Source: Faecalicatena faecalis
GTDB taxonomy: Bacteria > Bacillota > Clostridia > Lachnospirales > Lachnospiraceae
Assembly: GCF_012524165.2 (NCBI RefSeq)
Contig: NZ_JABACJ020000042.1
Coordinates: forward strand, 1-62,049
Direction of reading: 5' to 3'
DNA length: 62,049 bases
Position 1 is the first letter of the stretch; the number at the start of each line of letters is the position of its first letter. Made by a program: the position numbers and the translations under genes. Shown one piece after another: positions 35,431 to 44,285 of the stretch. Under the pieces are notes generated by a model that made no database searches, had not been told where the DNA came from, and was given only the letters and a program-made list of their open reading frames with translations.

Positions 35431-36549
35431 CTAATCATAAAGGTTCGGTGCGATTTCTGCGTCATCCATATTATCCGCATCATACCAATAGCAGTCTGTT
35501 GTGATATCCTTGACCTCTTCGCCCTCTGCAATTTGATACAATGTTTCTACGGTCTTCTCTCCCATTTCCACTGGTGACTGAGTGATAGCACCATATAACA
35601 GTCCATCCCTGACTGCCGCCTTAATTGTCGTTCCTGCATCAAACCCGACTGCAACAACTGTGTGATCTGGATCATTTCCCAATACAGACAGATTGGAATT
35701 CGCGGTCAGGATTCCCTCTGCTGCAACCTGATTAGAGCCGAAAATCGCAATCAGATCACTTTTGTTCAAAAGGTTGGATGATTCTGTTGCACACAGCTCC
35801 ACTGTTGTCTGTGAAGGCACAGCTACCTCAAAGATGATATCCGCTTCACTTTCTGGAACCCCATCCACATTACAGTTCTTTACAAAATAATCGTTTCCGA
35901 TCACCGCAATCTTTTTCCCATCTGCAATTGCCAGTTCACTGAACTTATCTATAAAACCAAGTCCTCTTGAACTGATGCTTTCAGAGGTCGACTCCTGATT
36001 GACCTCTCCAATTCTGACTGGCCCTGGTGCAGCAGCAATTCTATCTTTTAGACCTGCATATAAATTCTCTGCTGCGAGTTCTCCAGAAGCATAATTATCA
36101 CTGGCGATCGTACAGTATACGGCCCCATTTGGCGCACTCTCTACGCCTGAATCAAAACAGACCACCGGCACTTTCCTGTCCAATGCGGTCTGAAGCGATT
36201 CATGTACGGAGTTCTGATCGCATGGTGCAATTGCAATACCGTCTGGCTTACTGTTGATGGCATTATTCAGCATATTCACCTGATCTGCAATATCAGATTC
36301 TGAATTTGGCCCTGTGCAGACAACTTTGATACCCAGCTCTTCTGACGCTTTGTTAATCCCCTGGATAGCTGCCTGCCAGTATGTAGACTGGTAACTCTGC
36401 ACGATGATCTTGAACTGGTATTCTTGCTTCGTCGTGCTCTTTGCAGAAGGACTTTCTTCTTTCGTATCCGCCGTACCCTTCTGGCATCCCCCAGCCAACC
36501 CCGCAATCATACAAACCGCTAATGTCAGGGCTATTTGTTTCTTTTTCAT
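35431..36549 (-). CDS. Sugar-type ABC substrate-binding lipoprotein (RbsB/LacI-like fold)
   Basis: About 372 residues: lipobox LAGGC (Cys about 22) and a periplasmic-binding-protein type I fold with FKIIVQSYQSTYWQAAIQGI, NAINSKPDGIAIAPCD, VPVVCFDSGV and FDAGTTIKAAVRDGLLYGAI. It probably binds a monosaccharide or a similar polyol or autoinducer. It starts at ATG 36549 behind AAAGGAGGAG. No ATPase or permease gene follows; the next genes encode an ASRT protein and an M24 protein. It has a good promoter and a LacI-type palindrome upstream. Confidence 0.9.
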   Translation of the reverse strand: MKKKQIALTLAVCMIAGLAGGCQKGTADTKEESPSAKSTTKQEYQFKIIVQSYQSTYWQAAIQGINKASEELGIKVVCTGPNSESDIADQVNMLNNAINSKPDGIAIAPCDQNSVHESLQTALDRKVPVVCFDSGVESAPNGAVYCTIASDNYASGELAAENLYAGLKDRIAAAPGPVRIGEVNQESTSESISSRGLGFIDKFSELAIADGKKIAVIGNDYFVKNCNVDGVPESEADIIFEVAVPSQTTVELCATESSNLLNKSDLIAIFGSNQVAAEGILTANSNLSVLGNDPDHTVVAVGFDAGTTIKAAVRDGLLYGAITQSPVEMGEKTVETLYQIAEGEEVKDITTDCYWYDADNMDDAEIAPNLYD

Positions 36550-36601
36550 GTGTGCTCCTCCTTTACTTTGGTTGTTTCTATCCCTCTTTGAATCTGCCCT
36601 C

Positions 36602-36630
36602 ATTTTATGTTTCAGTCGTCACATAGTCAA
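36602..36630 (-). promoter_or_regulatory. SigmaA-type promoter of the binding-protein/ASRT/M24 unit
   Basis: On the minus strand TTGACT (36625-36630), 17 nt, TAAAAT (36602-36607), about 50 nt before the start codon. Confidence 0.75.
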
Positions 36631-36662
36631 TTGTTTCACTGATTATTTCACCAAATTCAATT

Positions 36663-36673
36663 TAAACGTTTTA
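36663..36673. promoter_or_regulatory. LacI-type operator candidate
   Basis: TAAACGTTTTA with the perfect core AAACGTTT (36664-36671) and the central CG typical of LacI/CcpA-family sites. It lies about 33 bp upstream of the leftward -35 box and just upstream of a rightward TTGTTT-17-TGATAT. It is placed to serve both divergent units. Confidence 0.55.
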
Positions 36674-36753
36674 CTATTGTTTACTTCACTCTCTGTTTGT
36701 GATATGTTAAACACAACTACTAAACTTCATTCAGTGAGAGGAGAAGTACATAT

Positions 36754-39030
36754 ATGGCTACGATCAAAGATGTTGCCTCATTGGCAGGTGTTTCCATTGG
36801 TACAGTGTCCAATTATTTAAATCATACAAAGCCCGTAAGCAGAGAAGTTTCAGAGAAAATACAGCAGGCCATAGATCTGCTTAAATATACCCCGAACCAA
36901 TATGCCAAAAATTTGAAATCGAAGTTAAGTACGGACATAGGAATTATTCTGCCCAGTTTAAATGATTCCTATTATGTGCAGATTTTCCAAGGAATCAAAT
37001 CCTGCTTTCAGAACACAGATTATTATATGAACCTGGCTTTTTCAGAGAATATCCCTGAATTCGAGACCAATATTGTCACAAGCCTTTTAAAAAAACAGAT
37101 CTGCGGATTATTCCTCGTATCCTGCCAGCCGGATAACTGGAAATTCTACTATGACAATCTGATTTCCAAACATATCCCTATGGTTCTGATCGACAGGAAT
37201 ATCCGCAGCCTTGATACGGACTTCGTATCCTTTGACAACCGAGTCCTGCTCAAAGACATGGTAGAATCCCTGCTAAAGATGGACTTTAGACGAATTTACC
37301 TGATATCCGGTCCCGAAAAATTTGACTGTGAAGCGGCATGTATGCGGGGGTTTTGCGATGCCTATAAAAATTATGGGATGAATCTGGATGAGAAATTTTT
37401 TATCCAGACGGAACTAAGTAAGGAAGATGCGTTCAGAAAGACGATTAAACTTTTGAATGCAGAAATCCCTGAGGTCATTGTAACCACGTCTGAGTCATTG
37501 ACCGCGGGAGTCATAGAGGGGATTACTATCCTCGGTTACACCACAGATGATATCCCCGTATTTACATTAGGTGAGGAGCACTGGAATCTGCATACCCATT
37601 CTTTTTCCTCCGGTTCCACGGTACGGCCTGCAATTAAGTTAGGACAGACTGCCTCCAGGCTCCTGATAGAACAGCTCAACTCCCCTCTTACCAAAGAGAC
37701 GGAACGAGTCATTTTAAGCGGGCGGAAATTCAGTAGTATGTCGCAGCCGTCTTCTGGAATCAGAGTTTCACCAAAGAGCATGTGTATGCCTGAAAAAGAG
37801 GGCTCATCCCCTCGCCGCATTCGCGCATTATTACTGGACACCCCGCAGGTACATTATCTTTTGAGACTGCTTCGGAATTTTGAGATTCGGACAGGAACAA
37901 CAGTCGAGGCTACCATTCTGCCCCATCACTTCCTGTACGAGACTATTTTAGAAAATCATAGCTCTGGTCAGGAGAATCCTTATGATGTCATCATGTATGA
38001 TATCCCTTGGATGCCTTCTCTTGCCTCCGAACACATATTGGCTGATATTTCGAAAGAGATAAGCTCTCTCGATACCAATATATTCCTGCCTGACTGCCTC
38101 AAATATTACAGTATTTTCAGCGGACGCTTTTATGGCATACCTTTTATGTACGCACCACAGATTCTCTATTACAGGAAAGATCTGTTTGAAGACCCGGAAC
38201 TTAAGGCAGATTATAAGAAAAAGAATAAGATCTCCCTTCGCCCGCCAGTTACATTGAAGGAATTTAATACAATCGCGGACTTCTTTACGAATAAAACTTC
38301 TGCGATTCCATATGGGATTTCTGTTCCCACCGCATACAGTGAATGCCTGACCCCCGAAATCTATATGCGCCTGCGCGCTTTCGGCAGTAATCTCTTCACA
38401 CCTTCTGGACAGGTATGCCTTGATTGTGACCAATCGCTCAAGGCCTATATCAATTTTGTCCGCTCTATAAAATATGCCAAGCCCGATTATAGGACTGCAA
38501 CAGATAACAGTGCTGTGGACGATTTTCTGGCAGGTGAAACAGCGATGCTGATCTCCTATCCCTCATTTCTCAGGGATGTCACCGATCTGCGCAAGAACAG
38601 TATTGTTGGTTCCATCGGATACCACCTGATACCCGGACGTGCCCCTTTGCTTGGCGGCTGGAGTCTGGGAATCAGCAGCCAGTCTAAGAACAAGGATGCC
38701 GCATTTGAATTTCTAAAGTGGACATGTGAAAAGCAGATTACGAATTATTCGATCCTAACAGGCAGTCTGCCCGCTACGAATAGTTCTTATCTGAATGATG
38801 AATTGGGAGAGCTCTATCCCTGGCTGCCTCTGTATCACGACATTTATAAGTATACCAAGCCCACATTTCCACCGAAGCTTGCTAATAACAAGGTAGTGCC
38901 CCAATATGAAATAGATGAAATTGTCTGTAAATGGATTTATAAGCTTCTTGAATCAGAGATAAAAGTCCAGGAGACCATTACTAATACACATGAAGAATTA
39001 AAAGAATTGGTACAGAAATATCTCAAATAG
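36754..39030 (+). CDS. LacI-family regulator fused to a C-terminal solute-binding-protein domain
   Basis: 758 residues in three domains. The first (1-55) is a LacI helix-turn-helix, ATIKDVASLAGVSIGTVSNY, with its hinge. The second (about 60-330) is the usual sensor, with IGIILPSLNDSYYVQIFQGI and VDRNIR-like MVLIDRNIRS. The third (about 355-745) resembles a family 1 extracellular solute-binding protein: YDVIMYDIPWMPSLA, FYGIPFMYAPQILYYRKDLFED, LAGETAMLISYPSF and SKNKDAAFEFLKWTCEKQITNY. There is no signal peptide or membrane segment, so the binding domain acts in the cytoplasm as a second ligand sensor. LacI regulators are normally about 340 residues. It is divergent from the orphan binding-protein unit and probably controls it. 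Its start follows GAGAGGAGA. Confidence 0.92.
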   Translation: MATIKDVASLAGVSIGTVSNYLNHTKPVSREVSEKIQQAIDLLKYTPNQYAKNLKSKLSTDIGIILPSLNDSYYVQIFQGIKSCFQNTDYYMNLAFSENIPEFETNIVTSLLKKQICGLFLVSCQPDNWKFYYDNLISKHIPMVLIDRNIRSLDTDFVSFDNRVLLKDMVESLLKMDFRRIYLISGPEKFDCEAACMRGFCDAYKNYGMNLDEKFFIQTELSKEDAFRKTIKLLNAEIPEVIVTTSESLTAGVIEGITILGYTTDDIPVFTLGEEHWNLHTHSFSSGSTVRPAIKLGQTASRLLIEQLNSPLTKETERVILSGRKFSSMSQPSSGIRVSPKSMCMPEKEGSSPRRIRALLLDTPQVHYLLRLLRNFEIRTGTTVEATILPHHFLYETILENHSSGQENPYDVIMYDIPWMPSLASEHILADISKEISSLDTNIFLPDCLKYYSIFSGRFYGIPFMYAPQILYYRKDLFEDPELKADYKKKNKISLRPPVTLKEFNTIADFFTNKTSAIPYGISVPTAYSECLTPEIYMRLRAFGSNLFTPSGQVCLDCDQSLKAYINFVRSIKYAKPDYRTATDNSAVDDFLAGETAMLISYPSFLRDVTDLRKNSIVGSIGYHLIPGRAPLLGGWSLGISSQSKNKDAAFEFLKWTCEKQITNYSILTGSLPATNSSYLNDELGELYPWLPLYHDIYKYTKPTFPPKLANNKVVPQYEIDEIVCKWIYKLLESEIKVQETITNTHEELKELVQKYLK

Positions 39031-39040
39031 GATTCCAAAT

Positions 39041-39064
39041 CAAGCAGGCCTTTACGCCTGCTTG
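39041..39064. terminator. Terminator between LacI-SBP and M20 genes
   Basis: CAAGCAGGC (39041-39049) pairs with GCCTGCTTG (39056-39064) with a 6-nt loop, between two converging genes. T-runs are short. Confidence 0.65.
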
Positions 39065-39083
39065 TAAATTGCAGAGAAAGCAA

Positions 39084-40256
39084 TCATGGAAGCGCCAGAT
39101 ATTTCTGTACAAAATGACTGAGTAAGTTTATGGTAGGAGCAATCATCCCCTCGTCCGGGCAGAACTTCGAATTATGCAGAGGATAGTTCTCTTTTTCAAT
39201 CCTGCCTGCTCCTACAAATAAAAAAACAGAGGGTACGAGATCTGATATGAATGCGTAATCCTCACCACCTGTAAAATAAAATGGCCGCTTTTCTAATGCG
39301 CTGTCACCATACATGCTCTGAATCGTCTCTCGCATCAGTCTGGTCATTTCAGGATGATTAACAACCGAATTCATGGAAGTACGAAAGTGAAGTGTGCATC
39401 TGGCTCCACTTCCTTCTTCTTCCTGGCTGCAGATTACCTTTAGATCTTGATGAATCTTGGAAATATCATCCTCTGAAAATGTCCTGACTGTTCCTGAAAT
39501 GGTACATAAATCAGGGATAATATTCTGTGCGTTCCCGCTATGAAACATGGTAGGACAGACTACTGTCTTATTGGCCGCTTTTGCGTAATGGTGATGCAGT
39601 TTTTGAATTTCCAGATAGATCCGGCTTGCCGAATCCATCGGATTGATACATTTTTCTGGTTCTGAGGCATGTCCTCCGCGACCTTCTACCTCTATCTCAA
39701 ACCAGGATGGTGCTGCTGTCACCGCCCCGATATCAGCAAGATAATGTCCCGCGAAAAAATCTGGCAGCACATGTAATGCAAAGGCCGCATCTACCTTGGG
39801 ATGTTCCAGTATTCCCGCCTCTATCATCTGCTTTGCTCCACCAGGAACATTTTCTTCACAGGGCTGGAACATCAGTTTCAGGTTCCCATGCATTTTGCCT
39901 CTCATCCTGGAAATCATTTCCGCCACTCCCAGTGCACAGACCATATGAATATCATGCCCGCAGGCATGCATCACCCCTGAATTCTTTGAAGCGTAAGAAA
40001 GCCCTGTATCTTCGACTACAGGAAGCGCATCCATATCAGCACGATATAAAAGCGTTTTTCCCGGACGTGCTCCCCGGATGACAGCCGCCACACCTGTACC
40101 ATATATACTTTCTGTAGGAATCCCCATACGTTTAAGTTCTCTTTTTATAATCTGAGAAGTCTGATATTCTTGGAGCCCCAGTTCCGCATTCTGATGGAGC
40201 TCTCTACGAACCTTGAGCAGATGTTCCCAGTCCATATTCTTATCCGCTGTCTGCAT
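39084..40256 (-). CDS. M20 family amidohydrolase (N-acyl-amino-acid/hippurate hydrolase type)
   Basis: About 390 residues with a dinuclear zinc site: YRADMDALPV, HACGHDIHM, the catalytic glutamate pair in QPCEENVPGGA, the His in AFALHVLP, and the final ligand region FYFTGGEDYAF with PLHNSKF. The lid domain is in the middle (GRGGHASEP). Members remove acyl groups from N-acyl amino acids or related amides. The start at ATG 40256 has AGAGGT upstream; an alternative TTG lies at 40283. It follows the amino-acid importer genes by about 40 bp, so it may process what they import. Confidence 0.92.
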   Translation of the reverse strand: MQTADKNMDWEHLLKVRRELHQNAELGLQEYQTSQIIKRELKRMGIPTESIYGTGVAAVIRGARPGKTLLYRADMDALPVVEDTGLSYASKNSGVMHACGHDIHMVCALGVAEMISRMRGKMHGNLKLMFQPCEENVPGGAKQMIEAGILEHPKVDAAFALHVLPDFFAGHYLADIGAVTAAPSWFEIEVEGRGGHASEPEKCINPMDSASRIYLEIQKLHHHYAKAANKTVVCPTMFHSGNAQNIIPDLCTISGTVRTFSEDDISKIHQDLKVICSQEEEGSGARCTLHFRTSMNSVVNHPEMTRLMRETIQSMYGDSALEKRPFYFTGGEDYAFISDLVPSVFLFVGAGRIEKENYPLHNSKFCPDEGMIAPTINLLSHFVQKYLALP

Positions 40257-40295
40257 GATACCTCTTTTTTCTACTGCAATCAAATTTTAATGTTT

Positions 40296-41030
40296 CTATT
40301 GCACCTGCCTGTTAATGAATTGTCTTGTACGCTCCTGCTTTGGATGCTCGAAAAATTCCTCCGGCGGTGCCATTTCAACTATATGTCCCTTTTCCATGAA
40401 TACGATCTGATCCGCCACGTTTCGTGCGAACTTCATCTCGTGTGTCACAATAAGCATTGTTGTATGTTGTGCTGCCAGATTTTTAATAACTTCAAGGACT
40501 TCTCCTACCAGCTCTGGGTCAAGAGCAGAGGTAGGCTCATCAAATAGAATAATATCCGGCTCCATCCCCATTGCACGGGCAATCCCGACCCTTTGCCGTT
40601 CTCCTCCCGACAACGTCTCTGGATAAGAATCCTTTTTTTCCAACATACCTACCCTGTTAAGCAGCTCCATCCCTATTTTTTCCGCCTCTGTTCTATTCAT
40701 CTTCTTGACCAATATTAAAGGTGTCGTAATATTCTCCAGCGCAGTCTTGTTTCTGTAGAGGTTGGAATTCTGAAAAACCATCGATGTTCTGGAACGCAAC
40801 GTCTGTATCTGTTTTTTTGTAATATTTGTAAAATCTGCTTCAAAATCTTCCAGTCTAATGCTGCCTTTGTCTGGCTTTTCTAACATATTTATGCAGCGCA
40901 GGAGCGTAGACTTTCCTGTCCCGGATGGTCCGATAATAACAAAGACCTTTCCCTTTTCTATCTTTAGGTCAATATCTTTCAGTACTTCCTGCTGATCAAA
41001 TTTTTTTGTAAGATTTTTTATCTCTATCAT
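40296..41030 (-). CDS. Amino-acid ABC transporter ATP-binding protein (GlnQ type)
   Basis: 244 residues: Walker A IGPSGTGKSTLL, Q-loop MVFQNSNLYRN, signature LSGGERQRVGIARAM, Walker B ILFDEPTSALDPELVGEVL and switch His IVTHEMKFARNVAD. It powers the polar amino-acid importer with the permease and binding protein encoded upstream. A terminator-like hairpin separates it from the permease gene. Confidence 0.95.
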   Translation of the reverse strand: MIEIKNLTKKFDQQEVLKDIDLKIEKGKVFVIIGPSGTGKSTLLRCINMLEKPDKGSIRLEDFEADFTNITKKQIQTLRSRTSMVFQNSNLYRNKTALENITTPLILVKKMNRTEAEKIGMELLNRVGMLEKKDSYPETLSGGERQRVGIARAMGMEPDIILFDEPTSALDPELVGEVLEVIKNLAAQHTTMLIVTHEMKFARNVADQIVFMEKGHIVEMAPPEEFFEHPKQERTRQFINRQVQ

Positions 41031-41050
41031 CTTTCTTCCCTCATGCTCCT

Positions 41051-41086
41051 AAAAAGGAAGGATGCTGATCATCAGCACCCTTCTTT
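41051..41086 (-). terminator. Intra-operon terminator-like hairpin between permease and ATPase
   Basis: On the minus strand AAGAAGGGTGCTGAT pairs with ATCAGCATCCTTCC and is followed by TTTTT. It overlaps the permease stop codon. It may reduce expression of the downstream ATPase and M20 genes. Confidence 0.6.
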
Positions 41087-41768
41087 ATTTCTGGTATGCA
41101 GTACTGATTCTTTTCTCAATCTTTTTCTGCACCCGTCCTAAAATTACCGCCAATATCCAATAAAATGCTGCCGCTAGTATATACGTCTCAAATGTCTTGT
41201 AATAGGTAGCCGCCGTCAACTGTGCCTCTCCCATAATATCCTGGATTCCAATTGTCATTCCCAAGGAGGACATTTTGATGATATCCATACAGGAATTTGT
41301 AATAGGCGGGATAGCCGCTACCGCTGCCTGGGGAAGAATAATCCTCGTCATCATCTGAAAATGTGTCATTCCAAAAGCCAGGCTCGCTTCGTACTGGCCT
41401 TGATCAACACTGTCTATTGCGCCTCTGATACTTTCGGAAATATATGCCGCACTATTTAATGCCAAACAAACAATCAGGGCCACATGCTTAGGACAGCCCT
41501 TCATCGCTTCAAATATAATCGGCAGTCCATAATAGAACAAAAACAACTGTATCAGTAATGGGGTCCCTCTGAAATAAGACACATATACCTTTGTAAGCTG
41601 ATGCAGCCCTCTAATCTTAAAATGCTGGATTATCGCTAAAACGGCTCCCAATACGATACTAAGAACAAACGCTGCCGCTGATACATATATGGTAATCCAT
41701 AGTCCCTCCAGCAAAAGGGGAATCAGCATCTTTGCATATGGTAAAAAAGTTTCTGTTAAGTATGCCAT
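41085..41768 (-). CDS. Amino-acid ABC transporter permease
   Basis: 227 residues with five membrane segments, the HisM/GlnP family motifs VYVSYFRGTPLLIQLFLFYYG and the ATPase-contact loop EASLAFGMTHFQMMTRIILPQA. It lies 11 bp after the binding-protein gene. As a single permease it would act as a homodimer. Confidence 0.95.
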   Translation of the reverse strand: MAYLTETFLPYAKMLIPLLLEGLWITIYVSAAAFVLSIVLGAVLAIIQHFKIRGLHQLTKVYVSYFRGTPLLIQLFLFYYGLPIIFEAMKGCPKHVALIVCLALNSAAYISESIRGAIDSVDQGQYEASLAFGMTHFQMMTRIILPQAAVAAIPPITNSCMDIIKMSSLGMTIGIQDIMGEAQLTAATYYKTFETYILAAAFYWILAVILGRVQKKIEKRISTAYQK

Positions 41769-41779
41769 TTTCCTATTCT

Positions 41780-42616
41780 CTACTTACTTTCTTCAGAAAT
41801 ATCGGCGCCGATCCATTTCTCAGAAATCTCTTTTAAAGTACCGTCTTCCCGCAAGATTCCCAAAAACTTATTGACAGCCTCGGTAAGTTCTGTATTATCC
41901 TTGCTCATCACAAGATTCCCTGTGGATGAGTTAAATGGCGGCAGCACCTTGACCTTGAGATTACTGTTATTCTTCATTGCTGTATAGGTCTGGATATCCT
42001 GTGCCAGGACTGCGTCAATCCTTCCATATTCCATATCTGCAAACATATTCTCCAGGGTTGCGGATGTATAAGTTTCAAAAGTGACTTCTCCGTTCGGGTA
42101 TTTTGCTTCTACATCCCCCTGCATATTATTGCCTGCACCTACTCCGACTACCTTGCCTGCCAAGTCATCTACACTCTTGATTTCCTTGTTATCCTCAGAA
42201 ACAATCACACAGGAGCCATAATAAGATACCGGATCAGAGAACGAAAATTCTTCCTCCCGCTCTTCTGTCGGTGTCATCTGTGCTGCTACAACATCTGCCT
42301 TTCCTGACTGGAGCAGTCCCAGAAGTCCACTGAAATCTGTATATTCCCATTCCACTTTTATTCCAGTTCGCTTCTCAAATTCATTCCAGATATCCACATC
42401 ATAACCTTTGAGTTCCCCATCCTCTTCATATTCAAAAGGCTCATAGCCAGGAGATGTGGCAACTGTAATCTTGTCCATATCAAGTCCCAGGTCAAGCTCC
42501 GCTGTTTTCTGTGTCTCCTCTTTTGTCTCTTTGTCATCTCCCTTGTTCCCGCATCCAACGATGCTTACTGCGCTTAGAGCAGCGCAAAGAATCAGACATA
42601 ATGTTTTCTTTTTCAT
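41780..42616 (-). CDS. Amino-acid ABC transporter substrate-binding lipoprotein
   Basis: 278 residues, family 3: lipobox AVSIVGC (Cys about 22), then KITVATSPGYEPFEYEEDGELKGYD-type opening (here ITVATSPGYEPFEY and KGYDVDIWNEF), ADVVAAQMTPTEEREEEFSFSDP and the GRIDAVLAQD segment. The acidic spacer after the signal peptide (residues 25-45) is Lys/Glu/Thr-rich. It probably binds a polar amino acid. It is the first gene of the unit, with TTGGAC and TATAAT motifs upstream at slightly long spacing. Confidence 0.94.
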   Translation of the reverse strand: MKKKTLCLILCAALSAVSIVGCGNKGDDKETKEETQKTAELDLGLDMDKITVATSPGYEPFEYEEDGELKGYDVDIWNEFEKRTGIKVEWEYTDFSGLLGLLQSGKADVVAAQMTPTEEREEEFSFSDPVSYYGSCVIVSEDNKEIKSVDDLAGKVVGVGAGNNMQGDVEAKYPNGEVTFETYTSATLENMFADMEYGRIDAVLAQDIQTYTAMKNNSNLKVKVLPPFNSSTGNLVMSKDNTELTEAVNKFLGILREDGTLKEISEKWIGADISEESK

Positions 42617-42740
42617 CCTTTTTCCTCCAATTATCCCATAATATGTATATTATATTGCTGGTAACATTCGAGTGTCCAATTGGAATATCTCATGATCATA
42701 TAGACTTTCTCTATAATATTCACACGGCTGCTGAAAAAGA

Positions 42741-42790
42741 AAAACTCCGGGACTGTCAGCAAATTTTTGCTCTTACCGTCCCGGAATTTT
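42741..42790 (-). terminator. Terminator of the DivIVA-like/SipW unit
   Basis: CCGGGAC and GTCCCGG plus flanking A/T pairs enclose a loop of 24 nt, followed on the minus strand by TTTTTCTTTTTC. Confidence 0.8.
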
Positions 42791-42826
42791 AAAGACCTGA
42801 TTCCTGCTCCTTCTATTAGAAAAGAC

Positions 42827-43381
42827 TTATGATTTTTTCCATAACGTCAGCCATCTTCCCACATATGGAATATGGAAAACTACTTTTCCTATGACATCAT
42901 CATAGGATGTGATGGATGCATCGCACTCTTCATTGTCCGTTCCCTTCGTACGGTATCCCGGACCACTGTTGTATTCTAATATCACCTCAATGATCTCATG
43001 CGTCACAGATATATGATTGCCATTGATAAACGTGATAATATCCCCCTCTTTTAGTTCCTCCGGCTTCACGCTTTTGACCACCAGAAAGCTGTCTTTTGGA
43101 ATGACACTCTCCATACTGGATGAACCCATACAGTAGAAGTGTATTCCCAACCTGCCCAGGTTCGCCGCGCCCAAGATCACAAGAATCAACAGCAAAAGAA
43201 ATCCAATTGAGAATCTCTTAACCACCTTATAACGTGGAATCGGCTTCCTAGTATGATGGGAAGAAGGAGTACTCTTTCCTTTTTTATCTTTGTTTCCTTC
43301 CTCCTTATGAAATAATTCCTCCGGTGAAGGAAGCTCATCCGGTACCGGATCAAACAGCTCATCCGTCATAATTGACCACAT
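42827..43381 (-). CDS. Signal peptidase I, SipW/ER type (Ser-His)
   Basis: 184 residues. A hydrophilic cytoplasmic N-terminal part of about 55 residues (PDELPSPEELFHKEEG and Lys-rich) is followed by one membrane helix (about 58-78). The catalytic serine is in FYCMGSSSMESVIPKDS, and a histidine in HISVTHEII replaces the usual lysine, as in SipW and the eukaryotic-type peptidases. The tail has IGKVVFHIPYVGRW. It cleaves signal peptides of a restricted set of exported proteins. The start is uncertain between 43381 and 43369, because the GGAGG site is close to the first and far from the second. It is 9 bp after the coiled-coil gene. Confidence 0.88.
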   Translation of the reverse strand: MWSIMTDELFDPVPDELPSPEELFHKEEGNKDKKGKSTPSSHHTRKPIPRYKVVKRFSIGFLLLLILVILGAANLGRLGIHFYCMGSSSMESVIPKDSFLVVKSVKPEELKEGDIITFINGNHISVTHEIIEVILEYNSGPGYRTKGTDNEECDASITSYDDVIGKVVFHIPYVGRWLTLWKKS

Positions 43382-43390
43382 CCGCCTCCA

Positions 43391-44155
43391 TTAATTGATT
43401 CGTTTCTTAGCCACTCTTTTTATCTGCTTCTTAAGAAGGGTATCCAGGGAATTGACTGGAAGCCCGATTGTCGGCTGTTCCATTTTTTCGAAAGCGCGTC
43501 CCAATCTATCGATTTTCCGTTCCAGGCGTTCCATGGCTGCCTTCGTAACCAGTGTATCCTGCTGCTCTGCAATACCCTTCTGACTGCTTAACAGGCTCTC
43601 CAACTTCCGTATCAATTCCTCCTGCCCACGCAGCAGCTCCATCTGACTCTTGACCACTTCATTCTGATCCTTAATCAGCTTCTCCTGTCCCTTTCTCATC
43701 TCGTCCCGTTCTCTCAGCAGCTCCTCATGCCCCTTCTGCAGACTCTCCAAGCTTCTGATCAGCTCTCCCTGCCCTTTCATCATGACTTCCTGGTTCTTAA
43801 GGACCTGCAGTTGCCCCTTGAGCAAAAGCTTCTGCTCCCGAATCAATTCTGCCTGCCCTTTCATCTGTTCGTCCTGCCCTTTGATATCAGCTCTTAACTG
43901 TACGATCAGCTCGTCCTGTGTCCTGACCACTTCATCCTGTCCTTTGCTTTTCTCCCAAAGGCTATTATAACAGGCCTCCGCCTTGGAAAGCTTCTCTTTC
44001 ATCTCTTCCTTCTCATTGCGCTCAGCCTCCAGTTCCGTCTGAAGTTCTTCGATCATCCCCTGAAGCTCCTGCACATATGCATCCATCTGCTTTTTATTAT
44101 ATCCGCCAAAAATACTGCTGTTGATTTCAAATTCATCCTTCGTATTATTCTCCAT
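43391..44155 (-). CDS. DivIVA-like coiled-coil protein with KGQ repeats
   Basis: 254 residues. The N-terminal EINSSIFGGYNKKQMDAYV followed by a long helix resembles the membrane-curvature-sensing start of DivIVA. Residues 30-205 are a continuous coiled coil, within which the motif KGQxELI or RGQEELI recurs about every 7 or 14 residues (for example KGQDEQM, KGQAELI, KGQGELI, KGQEKLI, RGQEELI). The C-terminal 40 residues are basic (KKQIKRVAKKRIN). No membrane segment is seen. It is co-transcribed with the SipW-type peptidase. A role in positioning secretion or cell-surface assembly is a guess. Confidence 0.75.
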   Translation of the reverse strand: MENNTKDEFEINSSIFGGYNKKQMDAYVQELQGMIEELQTELEAERNEKEEMKEKLSKAEACYNSLWEKSKGQDEVVRTQDELIVQLRADIKGQDEQMKGQAELIREQKLLLKGQLQVLKNQEVMMKGQGELIRSLESLQKGHEELLRERDEMRKGQEKLIKDQNEVVKSQMELLRGQEELIRKLESLLSSQKGIAEQQDTLVTKAAMERLERKIDRLGRAFEKMEQPTIGLPVNSLDTLLKKQIKRVAKKRIN

Positions 44156-44285
44156 ACTCCTCTATCCCTCCTGGAATCCTGTTCACAAAAACTATTTATT
44201 TGTCTTAAATTTTAGCACATTTTCCTCTAAAAGTCATTTGTTTATACTTTATTATTATGTTCCGAAATACAAACAACCTGGAACC

